Shown here: piece after piece, positions 13,193-15,871 of the stretch
Layout of the letters: each line of letters opens with the position of its first letter
Position numbering within the stretch: position 1 is the first letter of the stretch
Source: Nitriliruptorales bacterium
GTDB lineage: Bacteria; Actinomycetota; Nitriliruptoria; Euzebyales; Egibacteraceae
Assembly (NCBI GenBank): GCA_007126835.1
Contig: SLAO01000027.1
Span: 1-15,871 of the forward strand
Direction of reading: 5' to 3'
DNA length: 15,871 nucleotides
Position numbers and translations under genes: made by a program
The notes under the pieces: generated by a model
Told to the model about the DNA's origin: nothing
The model's input: the letters and a program-made list of their open reading frames with translations, nothing else
The model's database searches: none

Positions 13193-14140
13193 GTGACCGC
13201 CCCGCCTGCACCGGTCGTGCCCGTTGAGGTCGCCCTCGACGGCCCTCTTGGCAGGCAGGTCGCCGTCTACGTCGAAGCGGAGCTGGGCTGGCAGGTCGTG
13301 GCTTCTGGCGGGCCGCCTCGCCCCGCGGTGCGGCTCGTGGCGCTCGACGGGCGCGTGGACGGCGCGGTCGTCGTCGTGGAGGGCACCGCCGGCGAGACGA
13401 CCACGCGCGCCGCTGCTGCCGCAGGCGCCCTCGACGTCATCGAGTGGCCCAGCGGTCGAGCACGGCTGCGGGCGCTGCCGGTCGGTCAGGACCGCCACCT
13501 GCCGACCGGGCCACCCGTCGTGCGCGTGGCCGGCGTGGGCGGCGGCGTCGGCACGTCCACAGTGACCCTGGCCGTCGCCGGCTTGCTGGCCTGGGCGTCG
13601 GCCACCGTCATCGTGGTCGGAGGCGACGGGCTGTGCCGGCTGTGCGGGCTGGCTCCGTGGGTCGGCCCCGGAGCGATCGAGGTCGCAGCGTTGCATCCGG
13701 CCGACGCGGCTGCCGAGGTCGAGGTGCTGGCTTGCCCAGTCCGGGGTGTGGCAGGACTGCGTGCCCTCGGCGGGGGCTCGATCGCCGATGCGGCCGGCTG
13801 GGCCGCCGACGTGGTGGTCGTCGACGCAGGTCGCGTCACCCCGGCGGGGAACGTCGGCGCCGGGCCGCTCGCGGACTCGGCCGACCTGCTCGTGGCCGCT
13901 CCCAACGATCGCCTGGCCGCTGCCGCGGGCATCGACGCACCGCTGTTGCTGAGCGGCAGCGGTCCGCTGGACGACCGCGGGGCGGCCCGGTTGCTCGGAC
14001 GAGCCCCGGCGGGCCGGTTGTCGTCCTCGGCGCGCGTGGCGCGCGCGGGCAGGCAGCAACGCATCCCGGCAGGTCTGCCCGGTACGTGGCTGCGGACGCT
14101 GTCGACGGCCTTGGGCACGCTCGACCGGTCTGTGCCATGA
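13193..14140 (+). CDS. CpaE/TadZ/Ssd-like P-loop protein of the tad pilus operon, with degenerate Walker A
   Basis: This encodes 315 residues. The N-terminal 105 residues look like the receiver-like domain of TadZ/CpaE/Ssd proteins. A MinD/ParA-type ATPase domain then starts at VVRVAGVGGGVGTSTVTLAVA (109-129), followed by strand IVVGGDG, WAADVVVVDAGRV (Walker B position) and DSADLLVAAPNDRLAAAA. The Walker A loop (GGGVGTST, 116-123) lacks both lysines of the KGGxGKST consensus. Ssd-type relatives in actinobacteria also have altered loops, so this may be normal for the group. Family members place the pilus machine at the pole or affect septation. AGGAG lies six bases before the GTG at 13193. 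The stop overlaps the ATG of the ATPase gene by four bases, giving translational coupling and strong operon evidence. Confidence 0.82.
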   Translation: MTAPPAPVVPVEVALDGPLGRQVAVYVEAELGWQVVASGGPPRPAVRLVALDGRVDGAVVVVEGTAGETTTRAAAAAGALDVIEWPSGRARLRALPVGQDRHLPTGPPVVRVAGVGGGVGTSTVTLAVAGLLAWASATVIVVGGDGLCRLCGLAPWVGPGAIEVAALHPADAAAEVEVLACPVRGVAGLRALGGGSIADAAGWAADVVVVDAGRVTPAGNVGAGPLADSADLLVAAPNDRLAAAAGIDAPLLLSGSGPLDDRGAARLLGRAPAGRLSSSARVARAGRQQRIPAGLPGTWLRTLSTALGTLDRSVP

Positions 14141-15285
14141 CCCGCTCGCCGGCTGGGCCCTCCCTGGAAGCGGTGCGTCGGCGCGTGGTCGAGGACCCGC
14201 AGGTCAACGCCTGCGACGGCGACGATCGGCCGGCGGTCGTCCGGGCCGCGGCCGCGCGGGCGGTGCGGGCCGAAGGGTTGCTCCTGCCGGCTGGCGAGCT
14301 CGCTGGGCTGGTGCGCGAGCTTGCCGACGACCTGACCGGTCTCGGACCCATCGAGCCACTGCTGCGGACCCCCGGGGTGACCGACGTCTTAGTCAACGGG
14401 CCGCACGAGATCTGGGTCGAGCGTGACGGCGCGCTCGAACGCACCACCGCGTCCTTCCCCGACGGCGATGCGCTTCGAGCAGCGATTCACCGAGTGATCG
14501 GGCCCCTCGGGCTGCGTCTGGACCGAGCCCGCCCCCACGTCGACGCTCGGCTGGCCGACGGCAGCCGGCTCCACGCCGTGCTTCCGCCGTTGGCGCCCCA
14601 CGGGCCGTTGGTGACGATCCGCCGGTTCGCGCCGGTCGCACACACGTGGGAGGGACTCGCCGGGGACGGGGCGGTACCGGCCGAGGTTGCCGCGCTGCTG
14701 CGGGCGGCGGTCCGGGACCGCCGGGCCGTGGTCTGCTGCGGCAGGACCGGCACGGGCAAGACCACGGTGCTGGGTCTGCTGCTCGGCGAGGTCGACGCCA
14801 CCGAGCGCGTCGTCGTCGTGGAGGACGCCGCGGAGCTGCGTCCCGCTTGCCCCCACGTCGTCAGGCTCGAGACCCGCCCGGCCAACACCGAGGGCGCTGG
14901 CGAGGTCACCTTGCGCCAGCTGGTGCGGGAGGCCCTGCGGATGCGGCCGGACCGCATCGTCGTCGGCGAGGTGCGCGGTGTCGAGCTCGTCGACGTCTTG
15001 CAGGCGATGGCCACCGGACACGAGGGCTGCATGACCACGCTGCACGCCCGAGCCGCGGACGAGGCGCTCGTGCGCTTAGAAGGCATGGCCCTGCTCGCGG
15101 GTCTGCCCCTCGACGCGGCAAGGTCACAGATCGCCGTGTGCCTGGACCTGCTGTGCGTGCTGGGCCGTGACCCAGCAAGCGGGGCGCGCGGGGTGATCGA
15201 GATCGCCGAGATGGCCGGCCGCGGGCCCGACGGCGCCCTGCGGACCCGGCAGCTGTGGCGTCGCGACGACTGGGTGCGGCCGTGA
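14137..15285 (+). CDS. tadA: TadA/CpaF-family pilus assembly ATPase
   Basis: This encodes 382 residues and is a hexameric secretion ATPase of the GspE/CpaF class that powers assembly of Flp/tad pili on the cytoplasmic membrane. The N-terminal domain includes the family block LTGLGPIEPLLRTPGVTDVLVNGPHEIWVERDG (about 66-98) and the RLADGSRLHAVLPPLAPHGPLVTIRRF region (about 138-164). The catalytic half has Walker A GRTGTGKT (202-209), Asp box VVVVEDAAEL (225-234), Walker B RPDRIVVGEVRG (270-281) and His box GHEGCMTTLHA (294-304), all intact. It starts at the ATG at 14137, four bases inside the previous gene, and its TGA overlaps the GTG of the next gene. It is shorter at the N-terminus than many CpaF proteins but complete in motifs. 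Confidence 0.95.
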   Translation: MTRSPAGPSLEAVRRRVVEDPQVNACDGDDRPAVVRAAAARAVRAEGLLLPAGELAGLVRELADDLTGLGPIEPLLRTPGVTDVLVNGPHEIWVERDGALERTTASFPDGDALRAAIHRVIGPLGLRLDRARPHVDARLADGSRLHAVLPPLAPHGPLVTIRRFAPVAHTWEGLAGDGAVPAEVAALLRAAVRDRRAVVCCGRTGTGKTTVLGLLLGEVDATERVVVVEDAAELRPACPHVVRLETRPANTEGAGEVTLRQLVREALRMRPDRIVVGEVRGVELVDVLQAMATGHEGCMTTLHARAADEALVRLEGMALLAGLPLDAARSQIAVCLDLLCVLGRDPASGARGVIEIAEMAGRGPDGALRTRQLWRRDDWVRP

Positions 15286-15871
15286 GCGGCCTGTCGAGCG
15301 CCGAGCTCGTGGGGGTGCGCGCGGCGCTGTCGGCGGGAGCATCGCCGGGGGCGGCTCTGGCCGAGGCAGGCCACGGGGTGCTCGGCGGGGTGGCCCGCTC
15401 GGTGCGTCTGGGCCGCGCGGTGGCCGACGAGGCCCAGTCGGTGTCCACGGGCGACCGTGGAGCGGACTTGCTGGTCCGCGCCCTCGGCGTCGCCGAGCGC
15501 GCCGGGGTGGGAGGCAGTGACGCGGTGGGCCAGTCGCTGCGCGCGGTCCGTGACGCTGCGGCGCTGGAGCGGCTCTTGGCGGTGCGCACGGCCCAGGCGC
15601 GCGGCACCGCCCTGCTGCTGTCGGCCATCCCCGCCGTCGTATGGGTGCTGCTCATCGCGCTTGATCCGACGGCGTTGGCCTTCTACGCAACCCCCTTGGG
15701 AGTGGGGCTCGGCCTGCTGGCCGTGACGCTCGGCCTCGCCGGGCACCGGTGGTCGTCGCGCATGGTGCGACAAGCGCAGCAAGCCGCAGCGCGTGCCGAT
15801 CCCCTGTGCCCGGCCCGACCACCGCGTGACCCGCGCCGGGCGATGATCGTCGGAGCGCCGCTGCTGGCCAC
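15282..15871 (+). CDS. tadB: TadB/GspF-like pilus inner-membrane protein, 3' end outside window
   Basis: From the GTG at 15282, which overlaps the TGA of tadA (GTGA), the frame is open to the window end, giving 196 residues. The part LLVRALGVAERAGVGGSDAV, SLRAVRDAAALE and RLLAVRTAQARG is the cytoplasmic helical bundle of T2SSF domains. It is followed by two membrane segments (about 109-128, TALLLSAIPAVVWVLLIAL, and about 134-152, ATPLGVGLGLLAVTLGL). A Pro/Arg-rich stretch follows, and a new hydrophobic segment begins at the edge. TadB and TadC are polytopic platform proteins partnered with the TadA ATPase. Position directly after tadA favours TadB, but TadC or a fused form cannot be excluded from the fragment. 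Confidence 0.8.
   Translation, partial: MSGLSSAELVGVRAALSAGASPGAALAEAGHGVLGGVARSVRLGRAVADEAQSVSTGDRGADLLVRALGVAERAGVGGSDAVGQSLRAVRDAAALERLLAVRTAQARGTALLLSAIPAVVWVLLIALDPTALAFYATPLGVGLGLLAVTLGLAGHRWSSRMVRQAQQAAARADPLCPARPPRDPRRAMIVGAPLLA

Noticed and set aside
1..15871. A selenoprotein gene (in-frame TGA read as Sec) inside the window
   Set aside because: All recognised genes end at stops that match expected protein ends, and I saw no family domain continuing past a TGA. A systematic SECIS search was not possible by eye.
1..15871. CRISPR arrays, insertion sequences, transposases or rRNA
   Set aside because: No regularly spaced repeats, transposase-like frames, terminal inverted repeats or rRNA-like stretches were seen.

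Overview
This is a gene-dense, very GC-rich bacterial window with no intergenic gap longer than about 150 bases. It reads as chromosome of an actinobacterium. The main reasons are the fused 2-oxoglutarate decarboxylase/dehydrogenase/succinyltransferase (Kgd), a bacterial proteasome activator (Bpa/PafE) ending in Gly-Gln-Tyr-Leu, a PAC2-family protein, the tad-type pilus gene order, GTG starts, and genes that appear to be leaderless. The class cannot be fixed from sequence alone. A deep-branching lineage such as Nitriliruptoria would fit the TRAP transporter plus a selenocysteine tRNA, but that is inference.

Layout, left to right. 1-657: the 3' end of a fused TRAP transporter permease (+). 692-4871: a universal stress protein and the large kgd gene, both on minus. 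5017-5619: a SpoU/TrmH-type RNA methyltransferase (+), divergent from kgd. 5640-8118: an M20 amidohydrolase and a polytopic membrane protein, both minus. 8165-8257: a selenocysteine tRNA (selC, anticodon UCA, minus), the most notable feature. Only this piece of the Sec machinery lies in the window; no selA, selB, selD or selenoprotein gene was seen. 8390-9754: a small membrane protein and a PAC2 protein (+). 9797-10207: a hotdog-fold thioesterase (minus). 10333-12168: a thioredoxin-TPR protein of the CnoX/YbbN type, Bpa, and an NTF2-like protein (+). 12190-13074: a HAD-IB phosphatase with a C-terminal membrane anchor (minus). 13193-15871: the start of a tad/Flp pilus operon (+), with a CpaE/TadZ/Ssd-like protein, the TadA/CpaF ATPase and a truncated TadB/GspF-like protein, tightly overlapped.

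Functional themes. Central carbon metabolism is represented by Kgd (TCA cycle). Protein quality control is represented by a loose run containing PAC2, thioredoxin-TPR and Bpa. Surface appendage assembly is represented by the tad operon. UGA recoding is represented by selC.

Regulatory signals. Most gene starts are preceded by a TANNNT box, very often TAG(G/C)CT. In four cases (selC, PAC2, the HAD phosphatase, the M20 amidohydrolase) the box lies only 6-7 bases before the first base of the gene. That suggests leaderless mRNAs, or, for selC, transcription starting at about tRNA nucleotide 1. These promoter calls are by eye; recognisable -35 boxes are mostly absent.
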